Below are positions 17,636 through 26,586 of a stretch of 64,000 nt of DNA, piece by piece. The DNA is from Rhodovibrio salinarum DSM 9154 (GTDB lineage Bacteria; Pseudomonadota; Alphaproteobacteria; Kiloniellales; Rhodovibrionaceae): NCBI RefSeq assembly GCF_000515255.1, contig NZ_KI911559.1:3102258-3166257 (forward strand), in the 5' to 3' direction. Under the pieces are notes generated by a model, which was given only the letters and a program-made list of their open reading frames with translations, was not told the origin of the DNA and searched no databases. Numbering within the stretch: the first letter of the stretch is position 1; each line of letters opens with the position of its first letter. The translations under genes and the position numbers were made by a program.

Positions 17636-19135
17636 CTACCGCTCGAAGCGGTCAGCCACGAAGCAGTCCAGCAACCGCACCCCGAAACCGGTACCGCCCT
17701 TGGGCACGATCGGTGCGTCCTTGGTCGACCAGGTCACACCGGCAATATCCAGGTGGGCCCACTTGGTGCCCTTTTGAATAAACCGACGCAGAAACTGGGC
17801 GGCAGCCGTCGAGCTGGCGTTGCGGCCATCGCCAACGTTCTTCATGTCGGCGATGTCGGAGTTGACGTCCTTGTCGTACTCGTCGTCCATCGGCAGGCGC
17901 CACAGCTTCTCGCCGACCGACTCCCCGGCTTGCGTCAGTTGCTGAGCCAACGTGTCGTCGTTGGCGAACAGACCGGCGCGGCGGTTGCCGAGCGCGACCA
18001 GGACGGCCCCGGTCAGGGTCGCCAAGTTAACCATCGTTTCCGGCTCGTACGTTTGCTGCGCGTACCAGAGCGCGTCGGCCAGCACCAGGCGCCCTTCCGC
18101 GTCGGTGTTCTGCACCTCGACCGTCTGCCCGGACATGGTGGTCAGCACGTCGCCCGGCCTGTACGCCGCGCCGCCCGGCATATTCTCGACCAAACCGACC
18201 ACCCCGACGGCGTTCAGCTTTGCCTTGCGCCCGGCCAGCGCCTTCATCAGCCCGACCGTGACGCCGGCGCCGCCCATGTCCCACTTCATGTCGCCCATCC
18301 CCTGCGCGGGCTTGAGCGAGATGCCGCCGGAATCGAAGCACACGCCCTTACCGACCACGGCGAGCGGGGTCTTCTTGCCGGACCCGCCCTGCCAGCGCAT
18401 GGTCACCAGCTTCGGCTCCTTGTCCGAGCCCTGCGCGACCGCCAGCAGCGCACCCATGCCCAGCTTGCGCATCGCCTTGGCGTCCAGCACCTCGACCTCG
18501 ACGCCCAGTTCCTCCAGCTTGCGGCACTCCGCCGCCAGAGCCTCGGGCGTGAGGACGTTGGCGGGCTCGCTGACCAAGTCGCGGGTCGTCTCCACACCGC
18601 TCGCGAGCTTCTCCAACGGCCGATAGGCGTTGTCCGCGTCTTTCTTGTGCGACAACGCAACCGTGAACTGAGTCAGGGACGGCTTGTCCTCCGCCTTCTC
18701 CTGGGTGCGGTACTTGTCGAAGCGATAGCTACGCAGCCGCGCGCCCAGGGCCAGCCGTGCCGCAGCCTGCGGCGCGGTGACCGGCGCGCCCGCAAGCGCG
18801 TCGAGTACAAAAGTCGCCTGGCTCTCACCGACCGCATTCAGCTTGGCGACCAGTTCGCCGCCGATCGCTTCCAGATCGCCAACGTCGAGCGCGTCCGGCT
18901 TGCCCAGCCCGACCAGCAGCACACGGCTGTTTTCCACACCGGCAGGCGTCAGCACCTCCAGCAATTGCTGTTTGTCGCCGGTAAATCTGGCGGACGCCTT
19001 GAGCGCGCGGGAGAGCGCGCCGTCGGTCGCCTGATCAAGCTTCTGGGCGCTGGCGGTCAGCGTGCGGTCCGCGGTGACACCGACGCACACGGCATCGCTG
19101 GTGGGCAGGCTGTGGCTGGTGAAGGCGACCTTCAT
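17636..19135 (-). CDS. pepA: Leucyl aminopeptidase
   Basis: PepA is a hexameric dinuclear metallo-aminopeptidase (M17) of the cytosol. The 499-residue protein has the metal-binding GKGVCFDSGGISLKP and the family signature NTDAEGRLVLADAL. Length is normal. The start ATG 19135 begins MKVAFTSHS; the frame is open for another 177 codons upstream but that part is not family-like. It is divergent from surA; the gap is only 225 bases. Confidence 0.95.
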   Translation of the reverse strand: MKVAFTSHSLPTSDAVCVGVTADRTLTASAQKLDQATDGALSRALKASARFTGDKQQLLEVLTPAGVENSRVLLVGLGKPDALDVGDLEAIGGELVAKLNAVGESQATFVLDALAGAPVTAPQAAARLALGARLRSYRFDKYRTQEKAEDKPSLTQFTVALSHKKDADNAYRPLEKLASGVETTRDLVSEPANVLTPEALAAECRKLEELGVEVEVLDAKAMRKLGMGALLAVAQGSDKEPKLVTMRWQGGSGKKTPLAVVGKGVCFDSGGISLKPAQGMGDMKWDMGGAGVTVGLMKALAGRKAKLNAVGVVGLVENMPGGAAYRPGDVLTTMSGQTVEVQNTDAEGRLVLADALWYAQQTYEPETMVNLATLTGAVLVALGNRRAGLFANDDTLAQQLTQAGESVGEKLWRLPMDDEYDKDVNSDIADMKNVGDGRNASSTAAAQFLRRFIQKGTKWAHLDIAGVTWSTKDAPIVPKGGTGFGVRLLDCFVADRFER

Positions 19136-19360
19136 GGGGCGCAAGGCCTCTCGCTCGGGGTGATACGGCAACAGCCCGGACGCGCGATCCGAGCTCCCTC
19201 CTGAGTTGCGATAGACGGCGCCGTGCGCACCTGTCAATCCGGCGACACGTCGCGCCTGCTCTGCGCAATGCACCGATACCGCGGCGATGGAGCGTTGTGA
19301 GCGCGCGCCGCCATCCCTATAGTCCGCGCGCACGTATCCGCTGTTATCAAAGGCTTCTCG

Positions 19361-20647
19361 ATGAGTCGTCTCCTCCCTCGCCTGAGCGGCCTTCTGGTCG
19401 TTGCCGCCCTCGCGCTCGGTGCCCTGCAGCCGGCTGCCGGTCAGCAAACGCTGCGCGCCACGGCGGTGGTCAACGATCAAGTGATCTCCGGTCTGGACGT
19501 TGAGATGCGCATGCGCCTGGTCATGCTGTCCGCCGGCATCTCGCAAGAACAGGCCAACCGCGCCCGCCTGCGCGACCAAGTGCTGCGCAACCTGATCAAC
19601 GAACAACTGCAGCTCCAAGCGGCGGAGCGGTACGGCTATTCGGTCAGCGAAGAGGAGATCGACCAAGCCGTCAGCCAGGTGGCGCAGAACAACAACATGT
19701 CGGCTGACCAGTTCCTGGCGATCCTGCGCCAGAACAACGTGCCCGTGGCGACTTTCCGGGAACAGATGCGGGCGAACCTCGCCTGGCAGAAGGTGATCCG
19801 GAATCGTCTGACACGTCAGGTCTCGATCTCCGACGAAGACGTCGACGATGCGATGGAACGCTATCGCTCCCGTCAGGGCGAGCGGCAGTACCGAGTGCGG
19901 GAAATCTTCCTCGCCGTCGATGACGAGAACGAACTGCCGCGGGTCCGCCAGACCGCCCAGCGACTAATGCAACAGCTCCGCCAGGGCGCGGAGTTCGGCG
20001 CGCTCGCCCGGCAGTTCTCGCAATCGCCGACCGCCGCGGACAACGGCGAGATCGGTTGGGTGACCCCGGAGAACCTGCCGGAAGCCGTCGCCGACGCGGT
20101 CACGGAGATGCAGCCGGGCCAGCTGGTCGGCCCGGTGCGCGGCTACAGCGGGTTACACCTCGTCAACCTGCTGGACACGCGGGTCCTTTCGCCCAGCAAC
20201 GAAACAGTCGACCTGCGCCAGCTGTTCACACCGGTGCCCGACAACGCCGACGCGGAGGCGGTGCAGGCGGCGAAGGACCGGCTGAACCGCCTGGCCGAGC
20301 CCGCGGATGGCTGCAGTACCTTCAGCACGCTGGCGGACGACAGCGAGCAGGCGCGTACCAGCGACATCGACGACGTCAAGATGAGCGCTCTGCCCGACGA
20401 AATCCGGCCGAAGATCGCCGATCTGCCGCTGGAAACCCCGTCCGAGCCGGTCGAGGTCGCAGGCGGCTACGCCGTGCTGATGGTCTGCGCGCGCAGCGGC
20501 GGCATCGACCGGGAGGAGATCCGCCGGAACCTGCAGCGGGAGCGGCTCAACATGCTCGCCCAGCGCTACATGCGCGATCTGCGCCGGCAGGCCAACATCG
20601 AGTTCCAAACCGATAGCGGGCGGCGCAACGCGCAGGAAGCGGGGTAA
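19361..20647 (+). CDS. surA: SurA-like peptidyl-prolyl isomerase / OMP chaperone
   Basis: The 428-residue protein has a Sec signal peptide (basic MSRLLPR then a hydrophobic core to AAGQ near residue 28), an N-terminal SurA chaperone domain (VNDQVISGLDVEMRMRL, then the helical LINEQLQLQAAERYGYSV) and a parvulin domain starting near REIFLAVDDE with FSQSPTAADNGEIGWV and a C-terminal helix. It should act in the periplasm on outer membrane proteins. ATG start at 19361. It heads the surA-pdxA-rsmA operon with a nine-base gap to pdxA. Confidence 0.9.
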   Translation: MSRLLPRLSGLLVVAALALGALQPAAGQQTLRATAVVNDQVISGLDVEMRMRLVMLSAGISQEQANRARLRDQVLRNLINEQLQLQAAERYGYSVSEEEIDQAVSQVAQNNNMSADQFLAILRQNNVPVATFREQMRANLAWQKVIRNRLTRQVSISDEDVDDAMERYRSRQGERQYRVREIFLAVDDENELPRVRQTAQRLMQQLRQGAEFGALARQFSQSPTAADNGEIGWVTPENLPEAVADAVTEMQPGQLVGPVRGYSGLHLVNLLDTRVLSPSNETVDLRQLFTPVPDNADAEAVQAAKDRLNRLAEPADGCSTFSTLADDSEQARTSDIDDVKMSALPDEIRPKIADLPLETPSEPVEVAGGYAVLMVCARSGGIDREEIRRNLQRERLNMLAQRYMRDLRRQANIEFQTDSGRRNAQEAG

Positions 20648-20656
20648 CAGCCCGCG

Positions 20657-21712
20657 ATGAGCAAACCGCGCGTCCACGATAGACCAACTCCAGAGGTCCC
20701 CCTCGCGCTCACGATGGGCGAGCCGGCCGGCATCGGCGGCGAAATCGCGCTTGCGGCCTGGCTTCAGCGCGCGTCGGCAGGGCTCACGCCGTTCGTGCTG
20801 CTCGACGATCCCGCGCGGCTGCGGGCGCTTGCCGACCACCTCGGCTGGTCGGTACCGGTCGTGGAGGTCGCACGCGCCGGGGAAGCCACGGACGCGTTCG
20901 CCGAGGGTTTGCCTGTGCTGCCGCACCTCCTGCCGGTTCACCCGGCGCCGGGTAACCCGACCGGGGAGACCGCAGAGGCGGTGCTCGCCAGCATTCGGGA
21001 GGCCGTGCGCCTGACCCGCGCGGGCGAAACGGCGGCGGTTGTGACCAACCCGATCGCCAAGCACGTCCTGACAGCCACCGGCTTCGACCATCCAGGCCAT
21101 ACCGAATACCTCGCCTGGCTCGCCGCGGACGGCGGCCCGGTGCCAGAACCGGTGATGCTGCTCACCTGCCCGGAGCTGAGCGTCGTGCCGGTGACGATCC
21201 ACATCCCGCTTGCCGAGGTGGCGCGGCGCCTGAGCCAATCGGCGATCGAACACGCCGGCCGCGTGACCGCCCAGGCGATGGCCCGCGACTTCGGCATCGC
21301 GCATCCGCGCCTGGCGGTCGCGGGCGTGAACCCACACGCCAGCGAAAACGGCACGATCGGCCGCGAGGACATCGAGATCGTAGCCCCCGCCTGCCAGACG
21401 CTGCGCGCGGAGGGCATCGAGGTCGCCGGGCCGCTCAGCGCCGACACGCTGTTCCACCCACGTGCCCGCCAGGGCTACGACGCAGTTCTGTGCATGTATC
21501 ACGACCAGGCGCTGATTCCGATCAAGACGATCGACTTCGCGCGCGGGGTCAACGCCACCTTGGGTCTGCCGTTCGTGCGCACCTCGCCCGATCACGGCAC
21601 GGCCTTTGGCATCGCCGGTACCGGTCAGGCGGACCCGGCCAGCCTGATCGAGGCGCTGACCACCGCCCGCCGAATGGCCCGCGGCCGCGCACGTTCCACC
21701 ACAACCGCCTGA
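20657..21712 (+). CDS. pdxA: 4-hydroxythreonine-4-phosphate dehydrogenase
   Basis: PdxA oxidises 4-phosphohydroxy-L-threonine in the pathway to pyridoxal 5'-phosphate, using NAD and a divalent metal. The 351-residue protein has [10 protein letters not shown] at the start, [19 protein letters not shown] and the C-terminal [10 protein letters not shown] and [12 protein letters not shown] 20657 follows surA closely, and rsmA begins six bases after its stop, giving a conserved surA-pdxA-rsmA operon. Confidence 0.95.
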   Translation: MSKPRVHDRPTPEVPLALTMGEPAGIGGEIALAAWLQRASAGLTPFVLLDDPARLRALADHLGWSVPVVEVARAGEATDAFAEGLPVLPHLLPVHPAPGNPTGETAEAVLASIREAVRLTRAGETAAVVTNPIAKHVLTATGFDHPGHTEYLAWLAADGGPVPEPVMLLTCPELSVVPVTIHIPLAEVARRLSQSAIEHAGRVTAQAMARDFGIAHPRLAVAGVNPHASENGTIGREDIEIVAPACQTLRAEGIEVAGPLSADTLFHPRARQGYDAVLCMYHDQALIPIKTIDFARGVNATLGLPFVRTSPDHGTAFGIAGTGQADPASLIEALTTARRMARGRARSTTTA

Positions 21713-21717
21713 ACACG

Positions 21718-22560
21718 ATGGCGGACACCCCGGCCCCGCTGCCGCCCCTGCGCGAAACGATCCGCCGCCACGGTCTGGACGCGCGCAAGAGCCTGGGCCA
21801 GCACTTCCTGCTCGACCTGAACCTGACGGGCAAGATCGCGCGCACCGCCGGCGATCTGTCCCGCGGCACGACGATCGAGATTGGCCCCGGTCCGGGCGGC
21901 CTGACGCGCGCGCTGCTGGCCGAAGGTGCCGGTCACGTGATCGCGGTGGAGCGCGACGACCGCTGCCTGGCCGCGTTGGCCGAATTGGCCGATGCCTATC
22001 CGGGCCGCCTGGAAACCAGGGCCGGCGACGCATTGGAGACGCCGCTATCGCATCTTGGGCCCCCGCCGCGCCGCGTGGTCGCCAACCTGCCCTACAACGT
22101 CTCGACCGCACTATTGACCAACTGGCTGAGCGAGATCGCCCGCGACCCGACAGTCGCTGAAACGCTTGTGCTGATGTTCCAAAAGGAGGTCGCGGACCGG
22201 TTGGTCGCACGGCCCGGGACAAAGGATTACGGGCGTCTCAGCGTGCTGACGCAGTGGCTCACGGACGCCCGCATCGCGTTCAACGTGCCCAAGGAGGCGT
22301 TCACGCCGCCGCCCAAGATCGTCTCCAGCGTGGTCAAACTGGACCCACGCCCGCAGCCGCGCGCGCCCGCCGACCCGACCGTATTGCAACGCGTCACGGC
22401 CGCTGCTTTCAACCAACGCCGCAAAATGCTGCGTGGGTCCCTGAAGCCGGTAAGCCGCGATCCGCAGGCCTTGTGCTCGGCCGCCGGGATCGACCCCACC
22501 GCCCGGGCGGAGGCGCTCAGCGTGGAAGAGTTCTGCGCCCTCGCCCGGACGCTGCAATAG
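21718..22560 (+). CDS. rsmA: 16S rRNA (adenine1518-N6/1519-N6)-dimethyltransferase
   Basis: RsmA (KsgA) dimethylates two adjacent adenines near the 3' end of 16S rRNA late in 30S assembly. The 280-residue protein has the N-terminal [13 protein letters not shown] motif [11 protein letters not shown] and the catalytic NLPYNVST. Start ATG 21718 (MADTPAP) follows the pdxA stop by five bases; a longer upstream frame is open sequence within pdxA. Operon with surA and pdxA. Confidence 0.95.
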   Translation: MADTPAPLPPLRETIRRHGLDARKSLGQHFLLDLNLTGKIARTAGDLSRGTTIEIGPGPGGLTRALLAEGAGHVIAVERDDRCLAALAELADAYPGRLETRAGDALETPLSHLGPPPRRVVANLPYNVSTALLTNWLSEIARDPTVAETLVLMFQKEVADRLVARPGTKDYGRLSVLTQWLTDARIAFNVPKEAFTPPPKIVSSVVKLDPRPQPRAPADPTVLQRVTAAAFNQRRKMLRGSLKPVSRDPQALCSAAGIDPTARAEALSVEEFCALARTLQ

Positions 22561-22613
22561 CGCAGGGCGTTGTCCGCTTGCCCAAGCGCGGCGCGCGTGC
22601 AAAACGATCTAAC

Positions 22614-23891
22614 ATGAACGATCAATCCGATCCGACCGTGATGCGTCACCGCCATCTCGAGCAAATCGCGATGGCGGCGCTGGAAAGCGGTCGGTTGCTT
22701 ATGGAAACGGGCGCCAAGTCCACCGTGGTCGCGACCGGCATGCGCAAGGCCGCCCTCGGGCTGGGCGCGGAGCAGGTGCATACCCGGATCGGCTACGCCT
22801 CGCTCTCGCTGACGGTGACCCACGGGCACAACACGATCTCCCGCATGATCGGTGTCGGCCACCACCGGGTCGACATGCGCCTCAACCATGCCGTCCGCAG
22901 CCTGTGCACCCGGGTCGAGCAAGGCGGCCTAACACCTCAGGACGTCTCCCAGGAGATCCGGTCGCTCACCGGCCAGATCCCCCACCATAAGCGGATCGTG
23001 GCGACGCTGGCCGCTGGTCTCGCCTGTGCCGCTTTCGGACGACTGCTGGGAACCGACTGGATCTCGTTTGTCCCGATCCTCGCGGCGAGCGCGGTCGCGC
23101 AAGGCGTGCGGATGGCGCTGGCGGCCCGTGGCACCAACACCTTCGTCCTGATCGCGGTGGTGGCGCTGGTCGCGTCAGGACTCGCGGGGTTGGGCGCGAT
23201 GTGGGTGGACAGCGGCACGATCGGCATCGCGATGACCGCGGCCGTGTTGCTACTGGTTCCCGGCGTGCCGTCGATGAACGCCCAGACCGACATCATGGAG
23301 GGCTACCCAACGATGGGCAGCGCCCGGTTCGTGACGGTCGCGATGATCCTGATCTTCATCACCGTCGGCATGGGTGCCGCGCGAATGATCGTCGGACCGG
23401 GGCTGGACAGCGGCCTGGTTCCACCCGGCTGGCTCGTGCACCAGGCGGCCTTCGGCGCGCTCGCGGCGGCGTGCTTCGGCGTACTGTTCAATTTCGGCGC
23501 CCGGACGCTTGTCTGGGCGGCCGCTGCTGGGGGACTCGCGCTGGCCGCGCGCACGCTCGCCCTCGAAAGCGGACTGCCGCTGGAGGCCGCCTCTTTCCTG
23601 GCCGCCGTCGCGGTCGCGGTCTGGGTCGAGTTGCTGGGCGTAGCGCCGCTTCGCATCCGGCACGCCGGCCAGACACTGGCCGTGGCCGGCTGCATTCCAA
23701 TGGTCCCCGGCGGCGCCGCCGCGCAGTGCATTATCGGGCTGCTGCAGCTAAGCTCCCAACCCCCGGCCGAAGCCCAGGCGGCCCTGGTCGCCTCGACCAC
23801 CGCCGGCCTGCAGGTCGTCTTCACGCTAGGCGCGATCGGCGCCGGCCTGACCATGGTCCGCTCGGTCGTGCCGCACCGGGACTTCCCGTAA
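22614..23891 (+). CDS. Threonine/serine exporter family protein (ThrE/YjjP-YjjB type)
   Basis: The 425-residue protein joins the two halves of the ThrE family. The first (about residues 1-250) has the conserved METGAKST and GHNTISRMIGVGHHR stretches followed by membrane helices; the second (about 270-425) has further helices including the end of PMVPGGAAAQ. Members export threonine, serine or succinate. ATG start at 22614; there is no Shine-Dalgarno of note. It sits downstream of rsmA on the same strand and is followed by a convergent terminator. Confidence 0.85.
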   Translation: MNDQSDPTVMRHRHLEQIAMAALESGRLLMETGAKSTVVATGMRKAALGLGAEQVHTRIGYASLSLTVTHGHNTISRMIGVGHHRVDMRLNHAVRSLCTRVEQGGLTPQDVSQEIRSLTGQIPHHKRIVATLAAGLACAAFGRLLGTDWISFVPILAASAVAQGVRMALAARGTNTFVLIAVVALVASGLAGLGAMWVDSGTIGIAMTAAVLLLVPGVPSMNAQTDIMEGYPTMGSARFVTVAMILIFITVGMGAARMIVGPGLDSGLVPPGWLVHQAAFGALAAACFGVLFNFGARTLVWAAAAGGLALAARTLALESGLPLEAASFLAAVAVAVWVELLGVAPLRIRHAGQTLAVAGCIPMVPGGAAAQCIIGLLQLSSQPPAEAQAALVASTTAGLQVVFTLGAIGAGLTMVRSVVPHRDFP

Positions 23892-23944
23892 AGCCCTCTA
23901 TCCGTTCAGCCGCGGTTTCAGCCGGCGCCGCGCTCTTGATCAGT

Positions 23945-23999
23945 GGACCTGTCCGTCGGGCATGCCAGGTTTGGCGCGGCCCGACGGACAGGTCCGTTT
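23945..23999 (+). terminator. Perfect 16-bp inverted repeat between convergent genes
   Basis: GGACCTGTCCGTCGGG (23945-23960) and CCCGACGGACAGGTCC (23980-23995) form perfect arms around a 19-base loop, followed on the plus strand by GTTT. It lies between the stops of the ThrE-type gene and the amino-acid ABC transporter and probably ends transcription from both sides. Confidence 0.7.
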
Positions 24000-24028
24000 C
24001 CCCAATCGTGCGTTTTCAGAACCTAAAC

Positions 24029-24817
24029 TTACAGTGTGGGCAGGTCCGGCAGCTTCTGGCCCAGCCATTTACGCGACAGGTCATCCAGCTCGCCACCGAG
24101 CTTCTTGTGCAGGATGAAGACGTTCACCCAACGCAGGAGATCGAGGTCGCCCTTCTTGACGCCTATGAAGGCGGGCGATTCCTGGATGATGAACTTGGTC
24201 TCCAGGTCAATGTCATCGTTGCCGGACGCCAGGTTCGCGGCGACCGTGTTGCCGGTCACCAACACGTCAACCTGCCCCGACTTGTAGGCTTCGAGCGTCG
24301 CCGCGTTATCGCCGAACCGAACGATCTGGGCCCCGTCCGGCACCATGTCGGTCAACTCGATGTCTTCGATCGTGCCACCGGTGACGCCCGCTTTCAGGCC
24401 CCCCAGATCTGCCGGCGAGGTCACATCCAGATCGGGCGCGGCGAACGCACCCGAGAAGAACGGGGCATAGGCGTTGGAGAACCAGATCGACTTGGCCCGG
24501 GTCGGGTTGGCGCCCATCGAGGAGATCACGAGATCGACGCGGTCGGTCTCCAGGTAGGGAATCCGCTGCTTGGAGGTGACCGGCACGAGTTCGAGATCGA
24601 CGCCAAGGTCTTTGGCGATCAGCTTGGCGACATCGACGTCGTAGCCGACATGTTCGCCCTCCACACCGAGCGAACCGAAAGGCGGAAAGTTCTCCGGAAC
24701 CGCGATCTCAATCGTGCCGTCGTTCAGAACGTCGTCGAGATCGGCGGCGGCGGGCGTCGCAACCGCGACCGAAAGAAGAGCGGTCAGGACCGCCAGGGTC
24801 CTTGGCAGACGTGTCAT
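24029..24817 (-). CDS. Polar amino-acid ABC transporter substrate-binding protein (internal start)
   Basis: This is the second half of the fused frame, annotated separately because it should be made on its own. ATG 24817 opens a normal Sec signal peptide (MTRLPRTLAVLTALLSVAVA, cleavage near TPAAA), and AGGGAG lies about ten bases upstream. The 262-residue protein is an SBP family 3 lipoprotein-like or soluble binding protein: ENFPPFGS, GYDVDVAKLIAKDLGVDLE, and ISSMGANPTRAKSIWFSNAY are typical. It should deliver a polar amino acid to the two permeases upstream. No lipobox Cys was seen. Confidence 0.72.
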   Translation of the reverse strand: MTRLPRTLAVLTALLSVAVATPAAADLDDVLNDGTIEIAVPENFPPFGSLGVEGEHVGYDVDVAKLIAKDLGVDLELVPVTSKQRIPYLETDRVDLVISSMGANPTRAKSIWFSNAYAPFFSGAFAAPDLDVTSPADLGGLKAGVTGGTIEDIELTDMVPDGAQIVRFGDNAATLEAYKSGQVDVLVTGNTVAANLASGNDDIDLETKFIIQESPAFIGVKKGDLDLLRWVNVFILHKKLGGELDDLSRKWLGQKLPDLPTL

Positions 24818-25567
24818 TGTGCGATGAGCTCCCTGTTCTCGATTGTGCCGCGTTATTTTAGGCGGCTGCGGTCGGCTGCGGCTCCTCGGCACGGGGCCGA
24901 GCCGGTGCTCCAGGCGCTTGGACAAACGCGTCAACGGAAAGCACAAACAGAAATAGATCAGGCCCATAATCGGATAGACGACGAACGGTTCCGTCCCGTC
25001 GACCGACGCGTTCGCCCACCGTTTGCCGATGCTCATGAGGTCCTGAAAACCGATGATGTAGGCGAGCGACGTGCCCTTGATGATCTGCACCATGAAACCA
25101 ACGGTCGGCGCCACGGCATAGCGCACGGCCTGCGGCAGGACGATCAACCGAAGCACGAGCCCGAGATGGAGTCCTTGGGCCCGACCAGCTTCCCATTGCC
25201 CAGCCGGGACGGCCTGCACCGCCCCGCGCCAGACTTCCGCCATGTAGGCGCTGGCATAGAGCGTCAGCGAGACCGTCGCCGCCGTCCACGGATTGACGTT
25301 GGTATCCAGAAGCTGGGGAACGCCCAGGCCGGTCAGAAACAGCAGCATCAAGAGCGGTGTCGACTGAAAGAACCAGATGTAGCTGATCGACGCGCGCCGC
25401 GCGCCACGGGCCGGAAGCACCCAGAGAAGCGTAATGACGAGTCCCACCAAACCGCCGCCGATAAAGGCAATCAGCGACAGATAGATCGTGAACTGCGTCG
25501 CTTCGATCAGTTGCGCGACAACAATACCTTCTGGCTTTCCAAGAAGGTCGACCAGAATTTCCCTCAT
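24029..25567 (-). CDS. Amino-acid ABC permease fused in frame to its binding protein
   Basis: One continuous 512-codon frame covers two proteins. Residues 1-240 are a polar amino-acid (His/Glu/Gln type) permease with about five helices and the EAA-like loop EAGRAQGLHLGLVLRLIVLPQA; residues 251-512 are a complete periplasmic binding protein with its own signal peptide. The permease tail is unusual (RSRSRPQPPKITRHN). In the neighbouring frame the same DNA reads RAEEPQPTAAA then TAA at 24858-24860, which looks like a natural C-terminus. A one-base indel near 24880-24905 therefore seems to have fused two genes. It may be real or a sequencing error. The start ATG 25567 overlaps the upstream permease stop by four bases. 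Confidence 0.7.
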   Translation of the reverse strand: MREILVDLLGKPEGIVVAQLIEATQFTIYLSLIAFIGGGLVGLVITLLWVLPARGARRASISYIWFFQSTPLLMLLFLTGLGVPQLLDTNVNPWTAATVSLTLYASAYMAEVWRGAVQAVPAGQWEAGRAQGLHLGLVLRLIVLPQAVRYAVAPTVGFMVQIIKGTSLAYIIGFQDLMSIGKRWANASVDGTEPFVVYPIMGLIYFCLCFPLTRLSKRLEHRLGPVPRSRSRPQPPKITRHNREQGAHRTMTRLPRTLAVLTALLSVAVATPAAADLDDVLNDGTIEIAVPENFPPFGSLGVEGEHVGYDVDVAKLIAKDLGVDLELVPVTSKQRIPYLETDRVDLVISSMGANPTRAKSIWFSNAYAPFFSGAFAAPDLDVTSPADLGGLKAGVTGGTIEDIELTDMVPDGAQIVRFGDNAATLEAYKSGQVDVLVTGNTVAANLASGNDDIDLETKFIIQESPAFIGVKKGDLDLLRWVNVFILHKKLGGELDDLSRKWLGQKLPDLPTL

Positions 25568-26241
25568 TTACAGTCCTTCCAGGCGAAGGCCCGTGCCTCG
25601 ACCAGACGGAGGATCGCTTTGAAAGCCAGAGCGATCAGGATGTACAGCGCCGTCAGGGTCAGGAAGACCTCGAACGAGCGGAAGGTGCGGCTATCGATGT
25701 AAAGACCTGCGTGGGTCAGATCTTCGATGCCGATTTCCGAGATGATTCCCGTCGTGAGAAAGAGAAAAATGAACTGACTGTTCAGGGACGGATACATGCG
25801 CGCGACGGCCTGCGGGAAGGTGATCTTCCGGAACACCAACCGCCGCGGCAGGCCAAGCGCACGCGCCGCCTCGCGCTGTTCCTTCGGCACGGCTTCGAAA
25901 CCGGCCCTCAGGATTTCCGCGAAGTAGCCTGAGAAATTGATGGTCAAAGCCAACAGGGCGTGGCCCCAGAAGGGCCACTGGTAGTTCAGCAACTGGGGCA
26001 GACCGAAGGCGATGAAGAACAGTTGAACGATCAACGGCGTGTTACGGACCACCTCGACATAGACCGCCGCCGGATAGGATAGGAAAGGCTGCTGGCGTGT
26101 CCGCGCCAAGGCAAGAGCAACCGCCACCGTGAAACCGAGCAGCCCGCCCAACGTCGTCAACGCGACGCTCGTGCCGGCGCCTTCCGCCAAGATCCACAGA
26201 TACTCTGAGCTTCGATAAATCTCGAAGAAACGGAGTTCCAT
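25564..26241 (-). CDS. Polar amino-acid ABC transporter permease
   Basis: The 225-residue permease belongs to the HisMQ family: TSVALTTLGGLLGFTVAVALAL, the PLIVQLFF segment and the EAA loop KEQREAARALGLPRRLVFRKITFPQA that contacts the ATPase. It would pair with the second permease encoded next (four-base overlap ATGA). The matching ATPase gene is not adjacent on either side. ATG start at 26241; the upstream 345 bases contain hairpins and the promoter, if any. Confidence 0.88.
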   Translation of the reverse strand: MELRFFEIYRSSEYLWILAEGAGTSVALTTLGGLLGFTVAVALALARTRQQPFLSYPAAVYVEVVRNTPLIVQLFFIAFGLPQLLNYQWPFWGHALLALTINFSGYFAEILRAGFEAVPKEQREAARALGLPRRLVFRKITFPQAVARMYPSLNSQFIFLFLTTGIISEIGIEDLTHAGLYIDSRTFRSFEVFLTLTALYILIALAFKAILRLVEARAFAWKDCK

Positions 26242-26586
26242 ATAGGGGCTTTATGTCTGTTGAAATGCACAGCCCGTGATTGGGCCGGCGGGTAGCCAAG
26301 CCTAGTCACCGATTTGGAACCGGAAGGTCCGGCCTTCGGACTGCGCAAGCCCCGTGCCAAAGCACAAGGATTGGCGCGCACCTGCGCCAATCCCGAGAAA
26401 CAAGCACCTCCCCGAGGGGGCCAACAGGACCAGGATTGCTCAAATACCAGGCAGACCCGGCCTATCAACGCGGCAGGTCGCCTAAACGATAGCTAGCGGC
26501 TTACTCGCGCGCCCGGATCGGCCAGACCGTCTTCGCCAAAACAGCGCAAGCGAACTCACGTACGCTCAGCCCAATCGGGCGCAGTT
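26242..26586 (-). other. Non-coding gap between gmk and the amino-acid permease, with hairpins
   Basis: No gene is supported here. The main structure is a perfect 10-bp hairpin, GGATTGGCGC (26368-26377) and GCGCCAATCC (26384-26393), with a six-base loop. A smaller GTCCG/CGGAC hairpin lies at 26327-26341, and a CCCC/GGGG pair near 26410-26420. They may end gmk transcripts or form a leader for the permease operon. None has a U-run on the minus strand. I saw no match to a known riboswitch. Confidence 0.45.

Noticed and set aside
17753..19204. A 483-codon plus-strand frame opposite pepA
   Set aside because: Shadow frame; no family-like sequence and pepA is certain.
20153..22222. A 689-codon minus-strand frame across surA, pdxA and rsmA
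   Set aside because: Antisense of three conserved plus-strand genes; composition is Arg/Gly-rich and lacks motifs.
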